Assembly: GCA_050789445.1 (NCBI GenBank)
Contig: JAILXR010000001.1
Location: forward strand, 1,984,001-2,048,000
Direction: 5' to 3'
Source of the DNA: JAWSVE01 sp050789445
GTDB taxonomy: Bacteria > Pseudomonadota > Gammaproteobacteria > Pseudomonadales > Cellvibrionaceae
DNA: 64,000 nt
The translations under genes and the position numbers were made by a program. Below are positions 28,731 through 37,245 of this stretch, piece by piece. How positions within the stretch are numbered: the first letter of the stretch is position 1; each line of letters begins with the position of its first letter. Under the pieces are notes generated by a model. It was not told the origin of the DNA, ran no database searches, and saw only the letters and a list, made by a program, of their open reading frames with translations.

Positions 28731-29999
28731 ATGAAAACCATAAAACAAAACAATCAAAATAAAACTGAAAACAATCTACTTGATGTTAATTCAAATAGCC
28801 TGAATAAAAGACGCTTCCTGAAAAATAGTCTCGCGACAGGACTTACTTTAATGTCGGGCGGTATCACGCTAACGAACTCAATGACTGCTTTAGGTGAAAA
28901 CTCAAAAGTAACAATAGCCCCACCCAAAAGATTAATGTCAAAAAAATCTTGGGCTAAAACCAATCTCAGAGGCGGTGAATCTTTTATATTGCCTAGCATG
29001 TCACCTGACTTCAAAAAAATTGACGAAGAAGGGATAAGGCGAGAAGTTCGCCACTCTATAAAACAAGGCTTTTGTTCCGTTATGCCATTACCAATAGGCA
29101 TTGATTCAAAAACAGACCTTTTAATGCAAGATATTGTCGCTGATGAAGCAAAAGAAAAAATCTTCACTGTGGGGATTATTCGCCCCGGATCATGGAAAGA
29201 AAAAAAGCAATCCATTCGCGATATGGAAAAAAAAGGCACCTCTCATGTATTGATGTACTTCAATCCTGATCTTAAAAATGAAGATGCTATTTATCATGAA
29301 ATGAAAACCATTATTGAAAATACTTCTTTAGGCATTATTCTTTACGCAAAACCCAGCCCCAAAATAAAACATCTTGATCCAACTGGATTACCTTTAGCCA
29401 CATTTGATCGCCTTGCTGAACTTGATAATGTTGTTGGTGTTAAATTCACGCAAACACTACGGCCAGCGACAGCCTATGCTGTCGCTGAACGCTTAGGTAA
29501 TCGCCTACTATTAGGCGTTGTGGATTTAGAAATGATGCTACCATTATCATTAAAATATAAAATGCAATGGACAGGTCAATGGGGAATAGACTCATTACAG
29601 TCCCCTGATACACCTTGGGTTAATCAATTTCTCGATTTGCTTCGCCAAGGAAAAAATCAAGAAGCGAATGACCTTTATTGGCGTTACGAAACTATCGCCA
29701 GCCATTTTTTTAAACTGCAAGCTCCATCATTAAGCATCGGTGGGCATCCGTGGTTGCACATAAAATATATGAAATGGCTAACAGGCGGTAACGGTGGTTT
29801 ATTAGCCGATTTAAATGCGACGAATGAATATGTTCCTCACCTCGACGCCAAAGGCCGTAAAAAATGTCGCGAAGCGTTTCAACGAGTTGAAATCAAAACA
29901 ACCAACCTTCCTGATGATGCTTTTGTTGTAGGAAATGCGGCTTATGAAAAAGGTGTACGCCCCAAAGACTTACCAGCTATGCCACAATATATTAGTTAA
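28731..29999 (+). CDS. Tat-exported DapA/NanA-family (aldolase class I lyase) protein
   Basis: 422 residues; the first about 55 are a leader with a twin-arginine motif NKRRFLKN (Arg27, Arg28) and a hydrophobic stretch LATGLTLMSGG. The rest resembles the dihydrodipicolinate synthase / N-acetylneuraminate lyase barrel. The Schiff-base Lys is in VVGVKFTQTL (Lys238), and the conserved Tyr in IILYAKPSP (Tyr205). The GTTGE motif that shapes the active site in the family is replaced by PLPIG, so the substrate must differ from classical members, which are cytoplasmic. Related hydratase-aldolases act on aromatic pyruvate compounds; this link is only suggestive. It closes the iclR transcript, with a strong terminator 46 bp downstream. 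Confidence 0.7.
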   Translation: MKTIKQNNQNKTENNLLDVNSNSLNKRRFLKNSLATGLTLMSGGITLTNSMTALGENSKVTIAPPKRLMSKKSWAKTNLRGGESFILPSMSPDFKKIDEEGIRREVRHSIKQGFCSVMPLPIGIDSKTDLLMQDIVADEAKEKIFTVGIIRPGSWKEKKQSIRDMEKKGTSHVLMYFNPDLKNEDAIYHEMKTIIENTSLGIILYAKPSPKIKHLDPTGLPLATFDRLAELDNVVGVKFTQTLRPATAYAVAERLGNRLLLGVVDLEMMLPLSLKYKMQWTGQWGIDSLQSPDTPWVNQFLDLLRQGKNQEANDLYWRYETIASHFFKLQAPSLSIGGHPWLHIKYMKWLTGGNGGLLADLNATNEYVPHLDAKGRKKCREAFQRVEIKTTNLPDDAFVVGNAAYEKGVRPKDLPAMPQYIS

Positions 30000-30044
30000 A
30001 AGATTCGTAATCTAAAATAAAAAATTAAATGTACGCAAAGAAAT

Positions 30045-30074
30045 AAAAAAGGCGCCTAATGGCGCCTTTTTTAT
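30045..30074. terminator. bidirectional terminator between DapA-like gene and convergent carboxylesterase
   Basis: Stem of A6-GGCGCC (30045-30056) with GGCGCC-T6 (30061-30072), loop TAAT. U-runs on both strands serve both converging genes. Confidence 0.88.
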
Positions 30075-30090
30075 TAAAAATACTTAATTT

Positions 30091-31776
30091 TTATTTTAAA
30101 AACACACGTCGTTGTTTCCCATGAGGATCATTCACGACAGCTGGCTCAACATCAAAAACCATCACAGGATGATCTTCGGCATTATATTCTGGCCAAGCAG
30201 GAAGTCCTTCATGATTTGGATTTCCAGTTTTCGCAAAGGCCAACCATGCTTCACTCATCAAGTCCGCAATACGCTGTGCTTCTGCACTTGTTCCTGACAT
30301 GGACGCTGATTTTTCGACATTGTCGAATACCATTCCTATTTCTAATGCATGAGGCGAAAACCATTTTCCATTCTCGACCGGCGTATCCCAATTCAATAAA
30401 TAAAAATAAGCGGGAGCACCTGCTTGCTTAGATTTTTTTTCTGCCAAATCAACAGAACGGTTCAAGAAACCACGATCAGTTGCAGCAGTAAAATAAAGCT
30501 CAACTGCCCCTATGCCAGGATTTTCACCTTTATACGTTTCTATCGCCGCTTTGCTATCAATTGTTGAATCCAATTTTGACAATTCATCGCCTAACGTTTC
30601 CCAGGTAATTTCAAATAACTTAGGATTTCTAGAACCAGCAAGCAGAGACATTTCTGTGCGAGTTGTACCAATTAAAACAGGGATGTCAGCTGACTGTGGA
30701 GGAGCGCCATCCAAGAAAGGATGACGAGGAATATTATTTCCATCGACTGTAGGATTACTCGCTATAGAAATTTTATTTTCTTTTGCAACAGCACGCGCTG
30801 CTGTTTCAATTTTTTCGGGCGACATGGTTAATATTTGATTGACTGTTTCATCAGTTAACCCCAAAGCTTCAACAACTAACGAAGCTGCCTTTGCAGAATC
30901 TTCTGGTTTTGCAAGAGTAATTCCAGGACCACTTTGAATAACCGCTTTATGAAACAAACCTTTGGCGTTATCCATCGCTAACAGTGTACTCACTTTCATG
31001 CCACCGCCAGACTCACCAAAAATTAAAACATTATCAGGATCGCCACCAAATTCGGCAATGTTATCTCGGACCCACTCTAAAGAAGCCACAAGATCTAACA
31101 TCCCAGCCGCACCAGAGTCTTTAAATTTCTCACCATAATTAGCAAGATTTAAATAACCAAAATAATTTAAGCGATGGTTAACGGTCACAACAACCACATC
31201 ACCTCGGTTAGCCAATCGTACGCCATCATAAGCTTGACTCGAACCTGAACCGGAAGTGAAACCACCTCCATGAAACCAGACCAAGACAGGGCGCTTTTTC
31301 TCGTCTCGTAAAGCAGGTGTCCACACATTTAAAAACAAACTATCTTCACTTAATGCTGGAACAGGATCAGGCTTCCAAGATGTAAACAAACCACCCCCAC
31401 TGCCGGTCGGAATTTGTCGAGTTGAATTTCCATATTCCAACGCATCTTTTACGTCGCTCCAAGGTTCTGGCGCTTTAGGTGCTTGGAATCGAGTGGTTGC
31501 TGTATCGGCACCGTAACGAACTCCCTTAAACACCGTCACGCCATTTTCGACATAACCTCGCACTTTTCCGTATTGAGTCGTTGCGATTAAAGTCGGCTCA
31601 TTTTCATTTACACTGTCTTTTAGAGACATTTCTGTCTGAGCCTTTTCACTAATCGAAACTTCTTCAGATACTTTCACTTGCGGTGTTTCAGTGTTTTTTT
31701 CACAGCCGGATAAATAAAGGCTACTGAGCAAGGCAAGAATAAATAGATGGTAACTCTTAATGTTTGAATATTTCAT
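30091..31776 (-). CDS. type-B carboxylesterase, lipoprotein
   Basis: 561 residues. Lipobox LSGC (Cys25) followed by a Glu-rich linker of about 35 residues, so the enzyme is tethered to a membrane. Oxyanion WFHGGGF (169-172), nucleophile FGESGGG (Ser257), family signature EDSLFLNVWTP, catalytic His in FSPHALEIGMVFD. Transcribed toward the DapA-like gene and alone on its strand here. It is the fourth carboxylesterase of the island and shares FKGVRYGADT with the others. Confidence 0.85.
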   Translation of the reverse strand: MKYSNIKSYHLFILALLSSLYLSGCEKNTETPQVKVSEEVSISEKAQTEMSLKDSVNENEPTLIATTQYGKVRGYVENGVTVFKGVRYGADTATTRFQAPKAPEPWSDVKDALEYGNSTRQIPTGSGGGLFTSWKPDPVPALSEDSLFLNVWTPALRDEKKRPVLVWFHGGGFTSGSGSSQAYDGVRLANRGDVVVVTVNHRLNYFGYLNLANYGEKFKDSGAAGMLDLVASLEWVRDNIAEFGGDPDNVLIFGESGGGMKVSTLLAMDNAKGLFHKAVIQSGPGITLAKPEDSAKAASLVVEALGLTDETVNQILTMSPEKIETAARAVAKENKISIASNPTVDGNNIPRHPFLDGAPPQSADIPVLIGTTRTEMSLLAGSRNPKLFEITWETLGDELSKLDSTIDSKAAIETYKGENPGIGAVELYFTAATDRGFLNRSVDLAEKKSKQAGAPAYFYLLNWDTPVENGKWFSPHALEIGMVFDNVEKSASMSGTSAEAQRIADLMSEAWLAFAKTGNPNHEGLPAWPEYNAEDHPVMVFDVEPAVVNDPHGKQRRVFLK

Positions 31777-32046
31777 ATTGGGTAACTCCCTATTTTTATC
31801 GTTTATTATTTGTTGGGACGCTTTATTAACTATTGAAAATACGATACTAGCTATAACTGTAGTGTGCCATAGCCTTTGGCTCGAAGTATGCGAGACAGTG
31901 CTAAGTAATGTTAGCCAAATAAAAAATCCGGCATTTAATTTTATTCGCTATTGATCAACATCATATTAATGGCGTTTTGGCATAACGATGAGCTTCAACA
32001 AACGCTACTATCCACTTATGGCATTACATCAAAGAGGCAACACGCT

Positions 32047-32268
32047 ATGTCAGGAGAAGTAGAGTACGCAAGAAAATTGATCGAGAAAGCTATGACAGAT
32101 ACCTGTTCAGAAAAAGGCTTCGATAAAGATAATTTAGGGCGAGCAATGATTAATACTGTTATTGATCATTTTCGAGAATACCGGACGGTAAAGGACATTA
32201 GGAGCGAATTAGAATATCTCGTTGACAACCTCGATGAAGATGAATTTGTTATTACACGAGGATGCTAG
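32047..32268 (+). CDS. small hypothetical protein, 73 residues
   Basis: I do not recognise this family. The frame can be extended upstream to 31951, but AGAGG at 32032-32036 fits the ATG at 32047, and the extension is of low-complexity AT-rich sequence. The product is acidic and helical (VEYARKLIEKAMTDT, RTVKDIRSELEYLVDNLDEDEF), without signal peptide or membrane segment. A bidirectional terminator follows directly. Probably a real small cytoplasmic protein; function unknown. Confidence 0.55.
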   Translation: MSGEVEYARKLIEKAMTDTCSEKGFDKDNLGRAMINTVIDHFREYRTVKDIRSELEYLVDNLDEDEFVITRGC

Positions 32269-32283
32269 ATTTTCTACTGCCAT

Positions 32284-32323
32284 AAAAAAAACCTTTCAGT
32301 ATTTGATTACTGAAAGGTTTTTA
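32284..32323. terminator. bidirectional terminator after small gene and iorB
   Basis: 12-14 bp perfect stem (ACCTTTCAGTA ending 32301, with TACTGAAAGGT from 32308), loop TTTGAT, A-run before and T-run after. It serves the small plus-strand gene and the converging iorB. Confidence 0.88.
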
Positions 32324-32354
32324 TTTTTTAGGATTATTTATTTAGTGTTTTTCA

Positions 32355-34619
32355 CTAAACAGAATAACCTTCTTTGCTGATGGGTAACGTTTTAATGCGA
32401 TGCCCTGTAGCCGCAAAAATCGCATTACAAACAGCAGGAGCCAACGGCGGCAAGACTGGCTCACCTAATCCAGTTGGAGCAAAATCACTTTCAATGAAAT
32501 GAACTTCTACTTCTGGAGAGTTCTTCATTCTGAGTGGTCGATAGTCATGGAAATTAGATTGCTCAATAACACCGCCCTCCATTGTGATCTCTAAATCCAT
32601 CATCGTACTTAACCCATCAACAACAGAACCTTGTGCTTGGTTTTCAGCACCACTCATATTGACAATCGGTCCAGCATCCGCAACGACAGTCACTTTATTG
32701 ACCGTAATTTTTTTGTTGGCATCAACGCTTACATCAGCCACTTCAGCAATGTGACCTGCATGACTAAAGTGGAATGCCAAACCTAAGCCACGACCTGCTG
32801 GCATGGATTTCCCCCAGCCCGCTTTTTCCGTTGCCATTTTAATGACTTCGATTGCTCGACCTGTGTTTAACGCACGGGTGTTACCTTCAGTTAACCAGCG
32901 TGGCTCACCCATGACTTCAATTAAGAAATCGCGATGATCTTTTCCGGCAGCTACGGCAAGTTCGTGCATAAAGCTTTGAACAACCCATGCAAACGTACAA
33001 GCACCAGGAGCACGCCATGCATAACACTGCGTACCAATTTCTGTTGCTGTTTGCGTCAGCTTGTAGTTATCAACATTGAGAGCTGGGAACTCATCTTTCC
33101 CCATCGATCCACCACTGACAGGACGACCGCCATTTGTGAATGTCATAAAGTGATTTTGCCATGCGCTGATTTTGCCTGAAGAATCAACACCGCCTTTGAA
33201 CGAATGAAAACCACCTGGGCGAAAATAATCGTGTGCCATGTCATCTTCGCGAGTCCATTGAAGTTTTACTGGTACTTTTAGCTTTTGCGCGATCACTGCC
33301 ACTTCACACACATAATCATTCAACAAACGACGGCCAAAGCCGCCACCAATGCGCATTTGATTCACTTTGATTTTATCTGCAGCTAAACCAGTAACTTTTC
33401 CCACATTGCCAATAGCGCCTTGAGGCGTTTGACTAGGAGCCCAGATTTCCATTTTTCCATCTTTAAAATAAGCAGCGCAGTTTTGTGGCTCAAGATTGGC
33501 ATGCGAAACAAATTGGTAGGTGTATAGAGATTCAACTGTCTTCACAGAATTTTTGAATCCGTCATCAAGGCTTCCGCGCTCGGCAACGACTTTATCACCC
33601 TCCTTCCCTGCTAACTTTTTAGACTGCTCAACAAAACCCGTCCAGCTATCACTTGAACTCTTGCTATGATCCCAGTCAATTTTTAGTTTTTTCTTCGCTT
33701 GGAAGACAGCCCATGTTGAATTACCAATAATAGCAACACCGGATGCCAACTCCTGTGCAGATCCTTTTGCATCTAAAACAAACGCATCTTGAATACCAGC
33801 TAGCTTTTTAATTTCGGAAAGATTCGCTTTTTTAACAACACCGCCAAACCGCGGGCTCTTAGTATATGAAGCGTACACCATGCCAGGCAATGCAGTATCA
33901 ATACCGAATAATGGTTCACCAGTAACAATGCCCACGTTATCAACACCAGTAATACGCTTGCCAAGAAGCGTGTACTCACTCTTCTCTTTGAACTTTAAAG
34001 AAGCTGCCGGAGGAACTTTTAAATTACCCGCCGCAGTTGCAAGTTCGCCATATCCGATAGATTCGCCGTTGGCATTAATCACTTTACTGTTTTCAGTACG
34101 AAGCGTACTCGCATCCACTTTCCACTTTTTCGCGGCCGCCTCTACTAACATTGCACGCGCTGTAGCACCAGCTTGGCGCATGCCTTGCCAGTTCATTGGA
34201 ATTGAGAGAGAGCCACCTGCGAACTGACGACCATATTCAGAACCAATAGGCGATTGCTCGACCACAACATCATCCCAGGAAGCATCTAGCTCTTCAGCAA
34301 TAATCATTGGAAGCGCTGTTTTAATACCTTGCCCAATTTCTGGATTTTTGGAATAGATATAGATAGCACCTTCAGGAGAGATACGCACATAGGCGTTCAA
34401 TGAATTAAGCTCCTCTTCGCTAGATTCAGCAAAAGCAGTAGGGCCAAAACTCATGGCAAGTGTTAAACCACCACCGGCAACACCAACAAGCTTAAGGAAT
34501 GAGCGGCGATTAACCGATGCCGCATCTTGCATAGAAGACTTCCAGTTCGCGTCTGATTGCGAAAGGATTTCAGAAATTAAAGGGTCGAAATGCTCAGATG
34601 ACATAACTGACTGACTCAT
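32355..34619 (-). CDS. iorB: IorB-like molybdopterin subunit of isoquinoline 1-oxidoreductase / aldehyde-oxidase family, Tat-exported
   Basis: 754 residues from the ATG at 34619, which overlaps the iorA stop (ATGA); the frame could run further upstream, but that part overlaps iorA. Tat motif VNRRSFLKLVG (Arg38, Arg39) then a hydrophobic segment. Molybdenum-hydroxylase motifs: GGGFGRRL for cofactor contact, AWRAPGACTFAWV and the catalytic Glu in PTGLGEPVLPP. Together with IorA it would hydroxylate an N-heteroaromatic compound or aldehyde using water, passing electrons to a periplasmic carrier. The family is broad, so the symbol shows type rather than substrate. Confidence 0.85.
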   Translation of the reverse strand: MSQSVMSSEHFDPLISEILSQSDANWKSSMQDAASVNRRSFLKLVGVAGGGLTLAMSFGPTAFAESSEEELNSLNAYVRISPEGAIYIYSKNPEIGQGIKTALPMIIAEELDASWDDVVVEQSPIGSEYGRQFAGGSLSIPMNWQGMRQAGATARAMLVEAAAKKWKVDASTLRTENSKVINANGESIGYGELATAAGNLKVPPAASLKFKEKSEYTLLGKRITGVDNVGIVTGEPLFGIDTALPGMVYASYTKSPRFGGVVKKANLSEIKKLAGIQDAFVLDAKGSAQELASGVAIIGNSTWAVFQAKKKLKIDWDHSKSSSDSWTGFVEQSKKLAGKEGDKVVAERGSLDDGFKNSVKTVESLYTYQFVSHANLEPQNCAAYFKDGKMEIWAPSQTPQGAIGNVGKVTGLAADKIKVNQMRIGGGFGRRLLNDYVCEVAVIAQKLKVPVKLQWTREDDMAHDYFRPGGFHSFKGGVDSSGKISAWQNHFMTFTNGGRPVSGGSMGKDEFPALNVDNYKLTQTATEIGTQCYAWRAPGACTFAWVVQSFMHELAVAAGKDHRDFLIEVMGEPRWLTEGNTRALNTGRAIEVIKMATEKAGWGKSMPAGRGLGLAFHFSHAGHIAEVADVSVDANKKITVNKVTVVADAGPIVNMSGAENQAQGSVVDGLSTMMDLEITMEGGVIEQSNFHDYRPLRMKNSPEVEVHFIESDFAPTGLGEPVLPPLAPAVCNAIFAATGHRIKTLPISKEGYSV

Positions 34620-35092
34620 GCTTTCTCTCCTTTCGCTTTGGCCGCCGTATGGATTGCTGAGCGAATTCTGGTGTAAGTACCACAACGACAATAGTTACCC
34701 GACATGGCTGCATCGATATCGGCATCGGTTGGGCTAGGGTTCTTATCTAATAACGCTGTCGCTGACATAATTTGCCCCGCTTGGCAGTAGCCGCATTGCG
34801 GGACATCTAGATCTACCCAAGCCTGCTGCACTGGGTTCAATTCACCGTCTTTTGCTAAACCTTCGATAGTCGTCAACGCTTTTCCTTCAGCAGAAGAAAC
34901 AGGCATCGAACAGGAGCGAATAGGTTGTCCATCGAGATGAACTGTACAAGCGCCACATTGCGCTATACCGCAACCATACTTAGTACCGACCAAGCCCACA
35001 TTGTCACGAAGGACCCAAAGTAGTGGAGTTGTTGGATCAATGTCGTTGACGGTGTGCTGCTTACCATTAACAGAAAGTGTAATTGTAGCCAT
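34616..35092 (-). CDS. iorA: IorA-like [2Fe-2S] subunit of a molybdenum hydroxylase
   Basis: 158 residues with two [2Fe-2S] clusters. The plant-type cluster uses Cys41, 46, 49 and 61 (YGCGIAQCGACTVHL...C). The helical-domain cluster uses Cys100, 103, 135 and 137 (PQCGYCQAGQ, YCRCGTY). It has no signal of its own and would be carried out with IorB as a folded complex by Tat. Translationally coupled to iorB. Confidence 0.93.
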   Translation of the reverse strand: MATITLSVNGKQHTVNDIDPTTPLLWVLRDNVGLVGTKYGCGIAQCGACTVHLDGQPIRSCSMPVSSAEGKALTTIEGLAKDGELNPVQQAWVDLDVPQCGYCQAGQIMSATALLDKNPSPTDADIDAAMSGNYCRCGTYTRIRSAIHTAAKAKGEKA

Positions 35093-35612
35093 GAGAAAGT
35101 CCTGTTTGAATGTCCTGAAATCTGTTCTGATTTATGAAGAATAAATTACGAAAAAAACGGTTTCATTTAATTTTTATGGTTTGACCCATCGTTCTAAACT
35201 TTGAGCCATTTAAAGTCAAGCAACTAAACATAACCTAACGAACTCACTGAGATTTAGCCCATTTATATAAGCCTGCGATCTATCCCTATGACATGAAATT
35301 GCTAAGTGTTGTATCAATCGTAATTCTCAACAACCCTACAAATACCAAGAACTTTGAACCCACTATAAGCGAATTAAAAATTGCAATTTTAACTTTGGTG
35401 GCTTGAAATAATATATTTGAAGGGTTAGAGAGCCTTATAAACAAATATTAGATCAATCTTTCTAGCCCATTTGGCAGGGTTGTAGCACTTTCTATCTCCA
35501 CCGAGCTAACTACAAAAGTTCGACGTGCATAATAAGAATAAAAATAAAACTTAATAGCAAAATTTATATATTACAATCTACTGAAGACCAACCTTTAAAC
35601 GAGGGAATAATA
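35093..35612. promoter_or_regulatory. divergent intergenic region between iorA and methyltransferase-like gene
   Basis: 520 bases without a credible gene. It must hold promoters for both directions, but I found no clear -35/-10 pair, palindrome or repeat. A GAGGGA site precedes the plus-strand ATG at 35613. Confidence 0.4.
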
Positions 35613-36425
35613 ATGACAATAGGCCTATTATCACGATTTTCAGCTCCGTCAAAAATGACAACATATTTTAGTCGGCTTCTATCGGTACTACCTGTAATCA
35701 CCACAGCCGCCATCATACTGGCCACACTATCATGGACTAACGCTGCTAATGCTGATGCCCGAGCAATTACTGAAGCATTAAAGAATCCGGCCCGCATGGC
35801 GGGTGATAGTGAGCGCGATGCAGGAAGAAAGCCTGCTCAAGTGCTGGCATTTCTTGGTCTCAAGCCGGGAATGACTGTACTAGACGTGATGGCATCTGGC
35901 GGCTGGTATACAGAAGTAATGTCATTAGCAGTAGGTGAAAAAGGCAAAGTCTATGCGCAGAACTCCCCTGCTTTTCTTCAATACCGAGATGGCATGTATG
36001 AAAAAGCTATTTCGAGCAGACTTGAAGGTAATCGCCTCAAAAATGTCACTCGAATCAACGCTGATTTTAATAAATTAGGAATCGACAATACGATAGATAT
36101 TGCTATCACAGCCCTAAACTTCCATGACATTTATAATCGCAGCCCAGAAGCTGGTATTGCCTTGTTAAAAGACATTAAGAAATCATTAAAGCCTGGCGGT
36201 GTGTTTGGCTTGATCGATCATAATGGTGCAGCCGGTGCTGACAACGCTTCGATTCATCGTATGCCTGTGCAAGATGCCGTCGATGCAGCCAAAGCTGCTG
36301 GCTTTATTGTTGAAACTAGCGCTCTCCTAGCCAGTAAAGATGATGACTTAACAAAAATGGTTTTTAGTCCTGAGCTTCGCGGTAAAACAGATCGTTTTTT
36401 GATAAAGATGACAAAACCAAAATAA
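35613..36425 (+). CDS. exported class I methyltransferase-like protein
   Basis: 270 residues. Hydrophobic N-terminus (about residues 19-48, ending ANADA) is a Sec signal, then a Rossmann methyltransferase fold. Motif I reads VLDVMASGGW (89-98) instead of the usual VLDxGxGxG; later motifs FHDIYN and LKPGGVFGLIDH are present. It resembles predicted methyltransferases of the COG4798 kind, which are often exported. S-adenosylmethionine is not known to be available in the periplasm, so catalysis of methyl transfer is doubtful. A later ATG at 35655 is an alternative start that would still keep the signal. Confidence 0.75.
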   Translation: MTIGLLSRFSAPSKMTTYFSRLLSVLPVITTAAIILATLSWTNAANADARAITEALKNPARMAGDSERDAGRKPAQVLAFLGLKPGMTVLDVMASGGWYTEVMSLAVGEKGKVYAQNSPAFLQYRDGMYEKAISSRLEGNRLKNVTRINADFNKLGIDNTIDIAITALNFHDIYNRSPEAGIALLKDIKKSLKPGGVFGLIDHNGAAGADNASIHRMPVQDAVDAAKAAGFIVETSALLASKDDDLTKMVFSPELRGKTDRFLIKMTKPK

Positions 36426-36436
36426 TCAAATTATCT

Positions 36437-36480
36437 AACGCCTTTCGAAGATGGATTCATTAGGCGTTTAACTTTCTTTT
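36437..36480 (+). terminator. probable terminator of the methyltransferase-like gene
   Basis: AACGCCT (36437-36443) pairs with AGGCGTT (36462-36468) across an 18-base loop, followed by T-rich sequence. Moderate strength. Confidence 0.5.
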
Positions 36481-36636
36481 GACGCATTTTTCTGCTTATC
36501 TTACAGCTTATTGCTATCCCTGCTCATCAAAATAAACTCAACACGAAATCTCTTTTAGATGTTTTTCAATCACTCAAACGTTTACAATCTCGCCAAACTT
36601 TAAACCTTTTCAATTTGAACCCTCAATCGCCTCCCT

Positions 36637-37212
36637 ATGACTATAACGCTTAGATTTTCAACACCCAACCAGTGGACCGAAACGGTATTAAAGAATTTTG
36701 ATACGTTTTTGAATGATCATGCTGCAGCAGAAAAAAAAGCGTCTGGTATGGCTGTCTCAATGTTATCGCATTATCCTGATCGCGAAGAGCTTGTTAAAGC
36801 AATGATTGATTTATCGATCGAAGAAATGACACATTTTCGCGATGTTGTTCGACTGATGATGAAACGAGGGCTTATCTTAGGTCCTGACGAAAAAGATCCT
36901 TACGTCAATCAATTTAGAAAACATCTCCGTAAAGAAAGCGGCGAATACTTTTTAGACCGATTGCTAACTGGAGGAATTATCGAAGCACGAGGCTGTGAAA
37001 GATTTGCATTAATAGGCGAAAACCATACAGATCCCACCCTCGCTCGATTTTACACAACATTAGCTAGCTCAGAAGCAAGACACGCCAATCAATTTATTGA
37101 ACTTGCCGAGTTATATTTTAAAAACGACACAATCAATACAAGACTAGATGAACTTCTCGACATCGAAGCCAAGATAGTGACTGAACTGCCTTTCCGTGCA
37201 GCGCTTCATTAA
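36637..37212 (+). CDS. miaE: MiaE-like tRNA-(ms2io6A37) hydroxylase
   Basis: Ferritin-like non-haem diiron enzyme that hydroxylates the isopentenyl group of modified A37 in tRNA. Iron ligands fit Glu32, Glu63 and His66 (SIEEMTHFRDV), Glu116 (IIEARGCERF) and Glu146/His149 (SSEARHANQF). 191 residues, the short form common in pseudomonads (Salmonella MiaE is longer). No signal peptide. Followed 33 bp later by a glycosyltransferase gene, probably co-transcribed. Confidence 0.9.
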   Translation: MTITLRFSTPNQWTETVLKNFDTFLNDHAAAEKKASGMAVSMLSHYPDREELVKAMIDLSIEEMTHFRDVVRLMMKRGLILGPDEKDPYVNQFRKHLRKESGEYFLDRLLTGGIIEARGCERFALIGENHTDPTLARFYTTLASSEARHANQFIELAELYFKNDTINTRLDELLDIEAKIVTELPFRAALH

Positions 37213-37245
37213 TGATTAAAACTTTATTCAATACTCGCAACTATC

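Noticed and set aside
34620..34691. Longer N-terminus for IorB
   Set aside because: It would overlap iorA by 76 bases; the ATGA overlap at 34616-34619 is typical and keeps the Tat signal near the N-terminus.
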